The notes: generated from the sequence alone by a model not told the origin. A stretch of 64,000 nt of DNA from Sulfuricella denitrificans skB26 (GCF_000297055.2 NC_022357.1:682001-746000); one strand, 5' to 3'; counted from the stretch's first letter, positions 46,415 to 54,755 are shown. A program made the numbers and translations.

Positions 46415-46570
46415 TCACCGGATATGAAAACCGCTCCCGCCAAACAGCCCGATCAATCCGATAATAATCAGATAGATTGCGACGATGTAGTTCAGCAGAC
46501 GCGGCGCCATCAGAATGAGTACGCCGGCAATCAGCGAAACCAGTGGGGCGAGGTTTAAAGTCATGTTCAT
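46415..46570 (-). CDS. DUF3096 family small membrane protein
   Basis: A 51-residue membrane protein. The ATG at 46570 (MNMTLNLAPLVSLIAGVLIL) has CAAGGAGATAAAC upstream, so the longer frame to 46609 is rejected. Two helices (LAPLVSLIAGVLILMAPRLL and NYIVAIYLIIIGLIGLFGG) match DUF3096, a tiny family often near stress or envelope genes. It lies 72 bp after the AI-2E family permease, possibly on its transcript. Confidence 0.82.
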   Translation of the reverse strand: MNMTLNLAPLVSLIAGVLILMAPRLLNYIVAIYLIIIGLIGLFGGSGFHIR

Positions 46571-46642
46571 GTTTATCTCCTTGCTTGAGGGTAGTGCCAT
46601 TATTCTCAACTTCTATTTCTGCGTAAACTTTTCATACAGTTG

Positions 46643-47815
46643 CTATTCTCCCAGCAACTCTGCCACAGGCTGCAATTGTTCCACATGCTGGGACACCACT
46701 TTCAGGATGACAATGATTGGAATGCCGAGCAGCATGCCCCACACCCCCCACAGCCATGCCCAGAACAGCAGCGAGATAAATACAGCCGCTGCATTCATTT
46801 TGGCGATTTTCCCGGTCATCCAGGTGGTAACCAAGGTGCCGATGATCGTGGCAATCGCTAATGATGCCCCCGAGACCAACAGCGCCATCGAAAGCGAGTC
46901 AAACTGCATGAAAGCGGCCATCCCGGTAGCGGCTGCAGTGAATATCGGACCGACATAAGGGATGACATGCAGCAAGCCCGCAGCGACGGCCCACGCCCCC
47001 GCGTTTTCCAGGCCGATCCAGCGGAACGCGATCCAGGTTAGCAATCCTAAAAGCAGATTAGTCATCAGCAGCATGAACAGATATTTCTGGATGGAATCGT
47101 TGATGTCGTTAAGGATGTTAATCGTGATTTTCTTCCTCGATAACGTCGGCCCCGCGAGTCGTACCAGCTTGCGCTTGAAGGTGTCGCCGCCCGCCAGGAG
47201 AAAGAAGGCCAAAAAGATCACCATGATCGCCTGGGCAATGAAACCCAGGGCACCCATGGAGCCAGCCCACATGAAATTGCCAAGCTTGAATCCGGGTGTT
47301 TCGATGACGACGTGAGTCGTACGCTGCTTGGGGCCTGGAGGAATGCCGGCAATCTGGCTGGTCGCCTTTTCCACTGCGCCCACGGCGGTTTGCATTTTTT
47401 TCATGTTCCCGCTCGGGTCGTCCCGCATGCTGGTGAACCCTGCAGACAGCTTGCTAGCGGCTTCGGGCAGTTGTGCGACTATCGACTGCATCTGCCCACG
47501 CAACGAGTAGGTGCCAAGCACGAGCGCGCACACAACGGCTACCATCACCATGGTTGTACCCAGAACGCGCTGGATCTTGATCCGTTCCAACCATACAACG
47601 AGGGGATTCAGGGTATAAGCCAGGAAAATTCCGAGCAACAGGGAAACAAAAAACTTCTGCATCCAGTCCAGCGCGAACACCAGCGCGACTGTCGCCAGTA
47701 TGCCCAGCGCCACACCGCGCGCATCCACAGGAACGTAAACGGTTAAGGGATGGGCAGTCACAGAGACCTGCGCTGCGGGCTCTTGATTGCCTGCCAGATC
47801 TTCCGATGCGTCCAT
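46643..47815 (-). CDS. AI-2E family transporter (PerM-like)
   Basis: A polytopic membrane protein of about 390 residues. It opens with paired helices (VALGILATVALVFALDWMQKF; FVSLLLGIFLAYTLNPLVVW), has a long periplasmic loop, and ends with helices (LLLGLLTWIAFRWIGLENAG; VIPYVGPIFTAAATGMAAFM) and the family motif PYVGP. AI-2E proteins are variously proposed as autoinducer exporters or Na+/H+ antiporters, so the substrate is open. The start is probably ATG 47815 rather than 47824. Confidence 0.88.
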   Translation of the reverse strand: MDASEDLAGNQEPAAQVSVTAHPLTVYVPVDARGVALGILATVALVFALDWMQKFFVSLLLGIFLAYTLNPLVVWLERIKIQRVLGTTMVMVAVVCALVLGTYSLRGQMQSIVAQLPEAASKLSAGFTSMRDDPSGNMKKMQTAVGAVEKATSQIAGIPPGPKQRTTHVVIETPGFKLGNFMWAGSMGALGFIAQAIMVIFLAFFLLAGGDTFKRKLVRLAGPTLSRKKITINILNDINDSIQKYLFMLLMTNLLLGLLTWIAFRWIGLENAGAWAVAAGLLHVIPYVGPIFTAAATGMAAFMQFDSLSMALLVSGASLAIATIIGTLVTTWMTGKIAKMNAAAVFISLLFWAWLWGVWGMLLGIPIIVILKVVSQHVEQLQPVAELLGE

Positions 47816-47988
47816 ATATGCCAATTAGTTTGAATTGAAGGAATGTGCATTCGTAGTTGTTCAGGCTTTAGCCTGACATGTACGGCTGAATCCGTATCTA
47901 CAAGGGGATTACTGAAGAAATGGGAAAACAAGTCCCCGCGTGCTACTCCCGGATGTGAGGCCCGGAGTGGCCCGTGGGAAGTCTTTAC

Positions 47989-48303
47989 TTACTTGACCCG
48001 CATGTCGTTTTTGACCGACGTTACGCCCTTGATGCTGCGTGCCACCTCGACTGCCTTGCTCGCTGCGGTCTGCGAACTCACGAAGCCGCTCAATTGAACC
48101 ACGCCTTTGAAAGTCTCAACATTGATTTCAGCGGATTTCAAAGATGGCTCATTGAATATGGCAGCCTTCACCTTGGTGGTGATGACGCTGTCGTCGATGT
48201 ACTCGCCAGTCCCTTCCTTCTGCGATGTGGATGCGCAACCCACGACGGACACCAACGCAATGGCCAGGAAAAATGCGGAAAGAAATTTGCTAAGTTGTTT
48301 CAT
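47989..48303 (-). CDS. BON-domain lipoprotein (OsmY-like)
   Basis: A 104-residue periplasmic lipoprotein with one BON domain. The ATG at 48303 (MKQLSKFLSAFFLAIALVSV) has GGGAGAATTTAATC upstream and leads to the lipobox VVGCAS. The BON domain begins DDSVITTKVKAAIFNEPSLK and has the conserved GVVQLSGFVSSQTAASKAVE. BON proteins such as OsmY bind membranes and are induced by osmotic or stationary stress. Operator F lies 133 bp upstream. Confidence 0.9.
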   Translation of the reverse strand: MKQLSKFLSAFFLAIALVSVVGCASTSQKEGTGEYIDDSVITTKVKAAIFNEPSLKSAEINVETFKGVVQLSGFVSSQTAASKAVEVARSIKGVTSVKNDMRVK

Positions 48304-48435
48304 GATTAAATTCTCCCAAAAAAATACGAAAATAAAACTCAAAAGTTACTTGTGATCGAAGGGCTATCTGCAGCTGCCTGTGGGCCTATCAATCTCATTC
48401 AAGCAGTTTAATGATGCTCCTGAAGCCGGGAGCCG

Positions 48436-48455
48436 TCTGTGCGGTGTCGCACATA
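48436..48455. promoter_or_regulatory. Operator F
   Basis: TCTGTGCG-GTGT-CGCACATA, a perfect TGTGCG/CGCACA inverted repeat, 133 bp upstream of the BON lipoprotein gene. Confidence 0.72.
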
Positions 48456-48512
48456 AGTCAGGCAGTCTCCAAGTAGGTTTTCTGCGCTTATTGGCTTAAC
48501 CAGAGCTTCCTT

Positions 48513-48547
48513 AAAACAAAAGGCCAACCAAAGATTAATGGTTGGCC
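48513..48547 (-). terminator. Intrinsic terminator after the OmpA-family gene
   Basis: Stem GGCCAACCA / TGGTTGGCC (48522-48530 and 48539-48547). On the minus strand it is followed by TTTTGTTTT, 35 bp past the stop of the OmpA-family gene. Confidence 0.88.
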
Positions 48548-48582
48548 CTTATTTGTGGGTGAACAGGTTGGGAAACCGATGC

Positions 48583-49266
48583 TTACTTTTGAGTCGGCTT
48601 CTGAACCGTTACTTCTACCATCACACGGCGATTGGGCTGCAGGCATTCAACCAACTTCTTGTTCTTGCCGCTGACTTTGCCTTTCACGTCATCGCAGGAA
48701 ACAACCGGCTCGGATTCGCCTTTGGCAGCGGTTTCAATGCGATTGGCTTCAACGCCTTGGGCAACCAGGTAAGCCTTCACAGCATCTGCACGCCGTTGGG
48801 ATAGTTTCTGATTGTAGGCATCGGTGCCGATCCGGTCAGTGTGGCCAGTCACCAGTATCACTTCCACTTGCGGATATTCCTTCATCTTGCTGACAACTTG
48901 ATCATCCAGCTGTTTCTTGCCACTAGCGTGAATAACTGATTTATCAAAGTCAAACAGCGTTTCTGCTTGCAGGGTGATGGGGGTGAAAGCCGCTTTTTCC
49001 GGGCCGGCGACAGGAACGGCAGCGGGTGCCTTGGCTTCTGCCATTTTTGGCTTAGCCTTCTTCACCAGGTCCGGATCGCATTCCTCAATCGCCATGGCCG
49101 GTGTCCAGTAGCCGGTTCTCCAGCATTCGTTGTAGTTGTTCTTGACCACATTGCCGCGGGTATCGAGCAGATAACCTTCCTTGGCGACTTCGTGTGCTGA
49201 AGCGATGCCCACTGAGGTTAAAGAAGCCAATACAAGCAGATTTAGTACGAGTCGTGAAGTTTTCAT
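48583..49266 (-). CDS. OmpA-family outer-membrane protein
   Basis: A 227-residue exported protein. The ATG at 49266 opens a signal peptide (MKTSRLVLNLLVLASLTSVG, cleavage after SAHA-like ASA). A short N-terminal segment follows (NNYNECWRTGYWTPAMAIEE, with two cysteines), then a Pro/Ala linker. The C-terminal OmpA peptidoglycan-binding domain has LFDFDKSVIHASGKKQLDD, VTGHTDRIGTDAYNQKLSQR and NRRVMVEV. This N-terminal WxTGYWxP module is common in betaproteobacterial OmpA proteins. It has no eight-stranded barrel. It lies between the BON and glycine-zipper genes and ends at a clear terminator. Confidence 0.9.
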   Translation of the reverse strand: MKTSRLVLNLLVLASLTSVGIASAHEVAKEGYLLDTRGNVVKNNYNECWRTGYWTPAMAIEECDPDLVKKAKPKMAEAKAPAAVPVAGPEKAAFTPITLQAETLFDFDKSVIHASGKKQLDDQVVSKMKEYPQVEVILVTGHTDRIGTDAYNQKLSQRRADAVKAYLVAQGVEANRIETAAKGESEPVVSCDDVKGKVSGKNKKLVECLQPNRRVMVEVTVQKPTQK

Positions 49267-49346
49267 GTTTTCCCTTTTATTAATTATGAGTAGTTTGCAG
49301 CTATAAATCCGGCGCACAGCAGGCCGCCGGCAATGCCATTAATAAA

Positions 49347-49811
49347 TCAGTAACGAGATACGTGGTCGTTCTCGATACGGACACGATCCCCAACACGCAA
49401 GTCGCTAATGCTTGGCTGTGCCACGGTTTGAACCCCACCGTTGTCAAGCCGTACCCGTATAAGGTAGGCATCTTGCGGTTTATTACTCTTTTCGATCTGG
49501 TGGCCTGCCATGGCCCCACCCACCACACCGGCCACGGTCGCGAGGTCCTTGCCTGTGCCGCCACCGACTTGATGTCCGAGTACGCCGCCTACGACGCCGC
49601 CAATGACAGCGCCAGCACCTATCCCGCTACCGCCTATTCCGCCGTCGCTCTCGCGAGTGATTTCAATCGCGTCAATCACGCCATAAGAAGCGCGGGAATA
49701 GGATGACGAGGATGACGAAGAAGACATGGGACGAGTATCGGTACTCGCGCAACCGCTCATCAGGGCCGCTACAGTGAGAAAAGTTGCGATAACTATTTTG
49801 GGCGTTTTCAT
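49347..49811 (-). CDS. Glycine-zipper 2TM lipoprotein (SlyB/YmgG-like)
   Basis: A 154-residue lipoprotein (lipobox MSGCAS, Cys21). After a Ser-rich linker (MSSSSSSSSYSRASYG) comes a glycine-zipper hairpin (GIGAGAVIGGVVGGVLGHQV; VAGVVGGAMAGHQIE). The C-terminal small beta domain has YLIRVRLDNGGVQTVAQP and LRVGDRVRIENDHVSRY, typical of SlyB/PcpA-like proteins. TCCAGGAGGTCTTATT lies upstream of the ATG. Operator G is only 53 bp upstream, the shortest spacing in the set. Confidence 0.9.
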   Translation of the reverse strand: MKTPKIVIATFLTVAALMSGCASTDTRPMSSSSSSSSYSRASYGVIDAIEITRESDGGIGGSGIGAGAVIGGVVGGVLGHQVGGGTGKDLATVAGVVGGAMAGHQIEKSNKPQDAYLIRVRLDNGGVQTVAQPSISDLRVGDRVRIENDHVSRY

Positions 49812-49863
49812 AATAAGACCTCCTGGATTGATGATGGCAGGTTAGTCTTAAAATAAAATACCT

Positions 49864-49883
49864 TCCGTGCGGTAGCGCACATA
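49864..49883. promoter_or_regulatory. Operator G
   Basis: TCCGTGCG-GTAG-CGCACATA, 53 bp upstream of the glycine-zipper lipoprotein gene and 17 bp before the remnant of a Crp/Fnr gene on the opposite strand. Confidence 0.72.
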
Positions 49884-49899
49884 ATTCAGAGTATGTCCC

Positions 49900-50215
49900 A
49901 TGCTGTATTTTGGCAACCAGTCCCAAATCGTCGTCATTATGGAGGATGGCGCATCAGCCGAATTCGCCGGGGTCGGCAACGAGGGCGTGATCGGTGTCGC
50001 CCTCAGCACGGGCGGTGAAACCATGCTCAATCTGGCCATGGTGCGGTGCGCGGGCTATCCTGTCGGCTAAGATCTCAATTGCTGTAGGAGGCTTCAATCG
50101 TGGCGGGGGGCGCCGTTCCTGCGCTTTGCAACATTTGTTGCTGCGTTACACCCAGGCATTAATTACCCATATATCCCAGATCGCAGTCTGCAATCGACAC
50201 CATTCGGTGGAGCAG
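49900..50215 (+). pseudogene. Broken Crp/Fnr-family regulator
   Basis: The plus strand encodes fragments of a regulator closely similar to the intact one at 45540-46283. The first frame (49900-50070) reads IMEDGASAEFAGVGNEGVIG, matching VMENGASSEIAGVGNEGVLG of the intact protein, then stops. After a disrupted stretch a second frame (about 50125-50215) reads LLLRYTQALITHISQIAVCN followed by RHHSVEQQ, matching its dimer helix. The N-terminal part and the whole DNA-binding domain are missing, so it cannot make a regulator. Confidence 0.85.
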
Positions 50216-50283
50216 CAAGAGTCGCAAGCGACTCGAGCAGACCCTTGCTTTCGCCGGGTGTTTTTTCGGCCATGATGAAGCGA

Positions 50284-50616
50284 CTAGCGGCGGCCGATGA
50301 GCAAGCCGATTACCAAGCCGACGCCGGCGGCGATGCCAGCGGCTTGCCATGGATTTTCGTGAACATAAACGTCGGTGGCCTTGGCGGCCTCTTTGGTTTT
50401 GATGACCAAAGCCGTATGCGCCTCCGCCATCCTGGCTTTCACAACCCCGAGGGATTCTTCCGCCTTGGCGCGCACTTCGGCCAGCTTTTCACCACCTTGG
50501 TTGGCTGTCGCTTTCAGCAGGGCTTCCGTATCTGTCACCACCACCTTTAAATCGGCGATGACATCATTAGATAATTTTTCCATGCTGTCCCCAGGGGCTG
50601 GTTTTATCGTTTTCAT
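50284..50616 (-). CDS. DUF883 family (ElaB/YqjD-like) protein
   Basis: A 110-residue membrane-anchored protein. A long amphipathic helical part (LSNDVIADLKVVVTDTEALL; GEKLAEVRAKAEESLGVVKA) is followed by the family signature YVHENPWQAAGIAAGVGLVI and a C-terminal GLLIGRR. In E. coli ElaB and YqjD are stationary-phase proteins that tether ribosomes to the inner membrane. The ATG at 50616 has ATAGGAGTCTATT upstream. It lies 133 bp downstream of the DUF3185 gene, probably in the same stress group. Confidence 0.92.
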   Translation of the reverse strand: MKTIKPAPGDSMEKLSNDVIADLKVVVTDTEALLKATANQGGEKLAEVRAKAEESLGVVKARMAEAHTALVIKTKEAAKATDVYVHENPWQAAGIAAGVGLVIGLLIGRR

Positions 50617-50749
50617 AATAGACTCCTATCGTTTTAAATTATGGATTAACCGCTAAATGTATAAATCAGTTCTGCGGCTTCCTGAAGTTGGTGAATTATT
50701 CTTGAATTCCTGAGGAAAAAACCATCTCGCCACTCAGGGGGCGCTGATT

Positions 50750-50965
50750 CTACTTGCGCGCAGTAATGAGCAGGAACACCCCTGCAACCATCGCTCCCAC
50801 GCCAGCCCAGATTGGGATGTTTACTGTCTCCGTGTCCTTGACAGACAGCTCTATCGGACCCAACTTGGCCTGATGCGTTTCCTTGGTATAAGTGAAGCCA
50901 CCATAAGCTAACGCTAATCCGCCGGCTACGAGCAGCACGATTGCCAACATCTTGATTGAGTCCAT
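50750..50965 (-). CDS. DUF3185 family small membrane protein
   Basis: A 71-residue protein with two helices (MLAIVLLVAGGLALAYGGFT and IPIWAGVGAMVAGVFLLITA) around a polar loop (TYTKETHQAKLGPIELSVKD). It matches DUF3185, a small family of unknown function. CAGGAGCAAATCAAG upstream suits the ATG at 50965. It lies 121 bp downstream of the lmo0937-type gene on the same strand and may share its promoter and operator H. Confidence 0.85.
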   Translation of the reverse strand: MDSIKMLAIVLLVAGGLALAYGGFTYTKETHQAKLGPIELSVKDTETVNIPIWAGVGAMVAGVFLLITARK

Positions 50966-51086
50966 CTTGATTTGCTCCTGAAGAGATACATTTGTATGGG
51001 CGGCGGGGAGGCCGGGTAAAACAGAAACTGTGAATAACCGGATCGCTTTATCCGGCCCCTCGCTGCATGGAAAATTTACAGGGTCG

Positions 51087-51233
51087 TCACAGGCGTCGAC
51101 CTTGAATTACACGCAGCAATATCACCACGATCGCGATGACCAGGAGAATGTGTATGAATCCGCCCATGGTGTAGGAGGAGACCAAACCCAGCAGCCACAG
51201 GATGATCAGGATAAACGCAATAGTTCCGAGCAT
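51087..51233 (-). CDS. lmo0937-type small membrane protein
   Basis: A 48-residue membrane protein with sequence MLGTIAFILIILWLLGLVSS and on through YTMGGFIHILLVIAIVVILL to RVIQGRRL. This matches the lmo0937 family (DUF5670), tiny proteins with two helices and an ending in basic residues. TGAGGAGTAACGAAA upstream of the ATG supports the start. Members are widespread beside stress genes, but their role is unknown. Operator H lies 95 bp upstream. Confidence 0.88.
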   Translation of the reverse strand: MLGTIAFILIILWLLGLVSSYTMGGFIHILLVIAIVVILLRVIQGRRL

Positions 51234-51327
51234 TTTCGTTACTCCTCAGTAAGACGGGCAGATATTGTCTTTGTATCTACGAGCGTCATAGATTGTTTAA
51301 CAATGATCTCCTGATTTGAAAAATTAC

Positions 51328-51347
51328 TCTGTACGCTAGCGCACTTA
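51328..51347. promoter_or_regulatory. Operator H
   Basis: TCTGTACG-CTAG-CGCACTTA, with two mismatches to the consensus, 95 bp upstream of the lmo0937-type gene. It shares the central GTACGCTAGCG with the perfect palindrome at 31127-31150. Confidence 0.6.
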
Positions 51348-51733
51348 TCGAGCAGATTCTTTTCCGTTGCTTGGTGATGCTTGTCGTTGTGTGGGTGAGT
51401 TATTTTGTCTGCCGGAAGAGGTTTGGCGGCGCGTTCCCAAGAGGCATCAGGGAAGCGCTAGTATGGCAGGCTTTTCAATCATCATCGCGGTGCCCCAGCG
51501 ATGTTCGGTGCTCACCGGATGGGATGAGCGCCTTGAGCCGCAGTAGAGGACTACACCTTTTATAAAGTCGACCAACTGAGATTGATTTGTCGCCAACCAC
51601 TTAAAGAAATGGCCATGAAAATGTTAAATATATGGACTTTGCTGAAGATTAACAAAGGGTAACCATAGGGAAAAATGGTTTTGTGTAACATATGCTGGTT
51701 AGTTTCACCCAAAATTTAACTGGAGAAAAAATT
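51348..51733. other. Gene-free stretch with a shared 17-mer
   Basis: No gene is supported here. AAAGTCGACCAACTGAG (51564-51580) is identical to 37020-37036, where it lies inside a remnant ORF, so this may be another decayed fragment. The last 100 bp presumably carry the promoter of the PA2779-like gene. Confidence 0.4.
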
Positions 51734-52129
51734 ATGAATTCACGTTTCAAGCGCGTAACCAGCCGCTTGCTGATCGCCAGCGTTTTGGGTCTTGGCTTGC
51801 CGCTTCAATCGTCCCACGCCGGGCTGGTGGGAACGGACAAGGTGGCCGTGTCCGCCCAGTCACAATCCGAGCGCGAGCGTATTCATTCCTTCCTTGATCG
51901 TGACGATGTGCGTAAGGAATTGCAGACTCAGGGAGTTGATGTCAACACCGCTAAAGCGCGTGTGGATGCACTGACCGACGCAGAGGTGCAGAAGGTTGCG
52001 GGCAAGCTGGACCAGATGCCCGCCGGTGGCGATATTATCGGGATATTGTTCACTATTTTCGTGATCCTGCTGGTGACGGACATTCTGGGCTATACCAAAG
52101 TGTTTTCGTTTACGCGCTCGATCAAGTAA
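51734..52129 (+). CDS. PA2779 family protein
   Basis: A 131-residue exported membrane protein. The ATG at 51734 (MNSRFKRVTSRLLIASVLGL) has CTGGAGAAAAAATT upstream; the frame to 51692 lacks a site. A signal-like helix is followed by a helical region (SERERIHSFLDRDDVRKELQ; VDVNTAKARVDALTDAEVQK). It ends in a C-terminal helix (IIGILFTIFVILLVTDILGY) and the motif TKVFSFTRSIK. This is the PA2779 family, which is nearly always next to a PA2778-type cysteine peptidase, as here with a 9-bp gap. Possibly the partner or substrate of that peptidase. Confidence 0.88.
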   Translation: MNSRFKRVTSRLLIASVLGLGLPLQSSHAGLVGTDKVAVSAQSQSERERIHSFLDRDDVRKELQTQGVDVNTAKARVDALTDAEVQKVAGKLDQMPAGGDIIGILFTIFVILLVTDILGYTKVFSFTRSIK

Positions 52130-52138
52130 ATTCGAGCC

Positions 52139-53089
52139 ATGTTGTTTCGAGTCTGCGCCCGCCTGATTGCGGGCGTTTTCTTTTTGATCTGGCTGGGTGG
52201 CTGCGCTACGCCGCAGACGCAGTCCTTGCTTAAGACGTACTCCAGGCAACTACCGCAGCAGGTGGAGCTCAGCAAGGTGCCTTTCTATCCCCAGGAGACC
52301 CACCAGTGCGGTCCGGCGTCACTCGCCATGACGCTTAACGCCGGTGGCGCAAAAATGACCCCACAGGACCTGACCCCGCAAGTGTATCTGCCGGGACTCG
52401 CGGGCAGCCTGCAAGTGGAAATGCTGGCTGCCACGCGGCGCAACGGTTTTTTGGCCTATGAGCTTGCGCCTAAGCTGGACGATTTGCTGACGGAAGTGGC
52501 GGCCGGTTCGCCGGTGCTCGTGTTGCAGAATGTTGCGCTGAGCTGGTATCCGGTGTGGCATTACGCGGTGGTGGTGGGGTACGACCTCAAGCGCGAGGAA
52601 ATCATTCTGCGCTCCGGCCTGGAGCGGCGGCAGGTGCTGCCTTTTACAACATTCGAACATACCTGGGAACGCGCCGGCTACTGGGCCATGCTTGCGCTAC
52701 CGCCGGGCAGGATGCCGCGCACCGCGAGTGAAGCTGCTTACGTTTCTGCGGCAGTGGCTGCGGAAAAATTCATCCCGCCGAAAAGCGCTGAAGCCGCCTA
52801 TGACGCCGCCCTCAAACGCTGGCCGCGCAATCTTTCCGCCCGCATCGGCCTGGGCAATGCGGCCTACGCCCAAGGCAACTGGAAACGCGCCGAAAAAGCC
52901 TACCTGCAGGCAACGCTGGATCATCCGAAGTCCGCCATTGCCTACAATAACCTTGCCCAAACGCTAGCCGAGCAAAAGCGTTATCCCGAAGCGCTGGCTT
53001 TGGCAAATCAGGCCGTCCTCCTGGGCGGTCCGGAGCAGGACGCTGCCAAAAATACCCTGGATCAGATCAGAAAGAAGATGCGCAAGTAG
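52139..53089 (+). CDS. PA2778 family C39-like cysteine peptidase lipoprotein
   Basis: A 316-residue lipoprotein (lipobox LGGCAT, Cys22). Its C39-type papain-like domain has catalytic Cys57 in HQCGPASLAMTLNAGG and a His in VWHYAVVVGYDL. The second half carries tetratricopeptide-like repeats (AYDAALKRWPRNLSARIGLG; AEKAYLQATLDHPKSAIAYN). C39 domains usually process double-glycine leader peptides, but this family is not linked to bacteriocins; its substrate is unknown. It is co-transcribed with the PA2779-type gene, nine bases away. Confidence 0.88.
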   Translation: MLFRVCARLIAGVFFLIWLGGCATPQTQSLLKTYSRQLPQQVELSKVPFYPQETHQCGPASLAMTLNAGGAKMTPQDLTPQVYLPGLAGSLQVEMLAATRRNGFLAYELAPKLDDLLTEVAAGSPVLVLQNVALSWYPVWHYAVVVGYDLKREEIILRSGLERRQVLPFTTFEHTWERAGYWAMLALPPGRMPRTASEAAYVSAAVAAEKFIPPKSAEAAYDAALKRWPRNLSARIGLGNAAYAQGNWKRAEKAYLQATLDHPKSAIAYNNLAQTLAEQKRYPEALALANQAVLLGGPEQDAAKNTLDQIRKKMRK

Positions 53090-53099
53090 GCGCTGAGTT

Positions 53100-54755
53100 T
53101 CAGGATGGATGGCGCTGGAACAGCCAATAGCGCTCAGACCTGTCTCCGGGTCGGTTGCCTTCCCAGATTTCAGTCCATTCCGGGCCGGGCGGCGCATCCG
53201 GGTTGTTGGCGCTGCCCTGCACCAGCAGTAGGTCACACCTTATTCCTTGGTGAGTTTCCGTACGTTTGGTAAGGATGCCGGCGTAGTATTCCAGCATGGC
53301 GCGCTGCGGCTCGCCCAACTTGCTGCTGGAAATGCAGGCGTGGCGAGCGGGCAGCGCCTGTTGCATGGAGGTGATCATGGAACGGTAGCTTTTGCCGGCA
53401 TCCAGCCAGGGCAGTGCCAGCGTCATCATGATTACCCATACCAGCGTGATGCCGGTCGCCGAGTTGAGCACCGCGCGCGGATTGCGGGGCAGGGATCTTG
53501 CCCAGAAAGCGATGAACAGCCAGGCAAGGGTGGCCATGAGCGCAATGGCAAAATGCAGCGGTTCGATCGTCGGGATGTAACCCGGCTGCAATCTTAGTAA
53601 GCGCTCTGCCTGGTTGGCAGGATGTCCGGAGATCATGGCGAACCAGTAGAACCAGAACACGCCGGCGATAAAGCCGAAGGTCATGATACTGAACCAGTTC
53701 AGCGCACTGGCCGCACCGCGGCGCAGGGTGTTGACGCCGGGTGCGGCGAGCAGCGAGAGTGGCAGCAGCATCGGCAGGGCATAGAGTTCGCGCGCGTCGG
53801 AAGCCATGCTGAACACCCCCATCATCACCAGGAAGGTGGTGAGTGTAAGCTGAGCCTCGGGTTGCCTGAAGATGGTGCGACGTCCCTGCCACAACGTCCA
53901 TAGCGCAATCGGCAGGGCGGGCCAGGCGAACCAGGGCAGGATTTTGAAATAATGCATGTGATCGCTGCTGGGTCCGAGTTTGGCAAATCCCAGGAATCGC
54001 CCCAGATTGTTGATCCAGAACCATTCCCTGAACAGTTCGGGTGAGCGCAGATACAGCAGGATCGGCCAAATGGTCAGCCATGGCAGAGAGGCGAGAAAGG
54101 CTATTGCAAGGTAGCGCATGTAATCCCGATTGCGCCAGTGGCGAAATACGAGCGGCAACAGCAAGGCCGTCAACCCAATGATTCCGGGAGCGATCAGGCC
54201 CTTGGACATGAAGCCGATACCGGTTCCCGTACCGAGCCAGATACCTGCCAGTGCGAATCTCCTGCGACTCAGCGCCAGGCCGTAAATGGCCATGGCAAAA
54301 CCGGCCAGCAAGGCGGTGTCGGTGATCATTTCATGGCCACGGATCAGCAGTCCCAGGCAGCCGATCAGGATGAGCACGGTGAGGCGGCCATGGCTCTTGC
54401 CCCACAGTTCTCTGCCAGCCAGCCCGGTGAACAGCAGCGCGAGCGCCATGAAAAAGCCGGTGGTCAGGCGCGTTGCGTCGTGCAGGGGGAGTGCGAAGGA
54501 GAATATTTTTCCGAATAGCGCCGCAGTGATGTAATACAGTGGCGGTTTTTCCATGAAGGGCTCGCCACCCAGGGTCGGTACGATCCAGTCGCCGCTTTGG
54601 AGAATATGGTAAATCAGCCCGAAGCTGTAGGCTTCATCCGGTTTCCAGGGCTGATGGCCGATCAGGCCGGGCAGTATCCAGGCAAGACAGAGGGCGGCAA
54701 GCAGGAAGAAGGTTGAACGGCTGCTGGAGTTGGTCAGGTTTGTGGGTTGGCTCAT
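53100..54755 (-). CDS. ArnT-like membrane glycosyltransferase (PMT family)
   Basis: A 551-residue polytopic protein of the GT-C fold. It has the N-terminal motif GLIGHQPWKPDEAYSFGLIY, with the acidic residues expected on the first periplasmic loop, then GDWIVPTLGGEPFMEKPPLYYIT, given here as GDWIVPTLGG and EPFMEKPPLYYIT. About a dozen helices follow. The family transfers sugars from polyprenyl phosphates, for example L-Ara4N to lipid A in ArnT. The sugar is unknown. It converges with the PA2778-type gene (10 bp between ends) and lies 23 bp after the M48 peptidase gene. Confidence 0.87.
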   Translation of the reverse strand: MSQPTNLTNSSSRSTFFLLAALCLAWILPGLIGHQPWKPDEAYSFGLIYHILQSGDWIVPTLGGEPFMEKPPLYYITAALFGKIFSFALPLHDATRLTTGFFMALALLFTGLAGRELWGKSHGRLTVLILIGCLGLLIRGHEMITDTALLAGFAMAIYGLALSRRRFALAGIWLGTGTGIGFMSKGLIAPGIIGLTALLLPLVFRHWRNRDYMRYLAIAFLASLPWLTIWPILLYLRSPELFREWFWINNLGRFLGFAKLGPSSDHMHYFKILPWFAWPALPIALWTLWQGRRTIFRQPEAQLTLTTFLVMMGVFSMASDARELYALPMLLPLSLLAAPGVNTLRRGAASALNWFSIMTFGFIAGVFWFYWFAMISGHPANQAERLLRLQPGYIPTIEPLHFAIALMATLAWLFIAFWARSLPRNPRAVLNSATGITLVWVIMMTLALPWLDAGKSYRSMITSMQQALPARHACISSSKLGEPQRAMLEYYAGILTKRTETHQGIRCDLLLVQGSANNPDAPPGPEWTEIWEGNRPGDRSERYWLFQRHPS

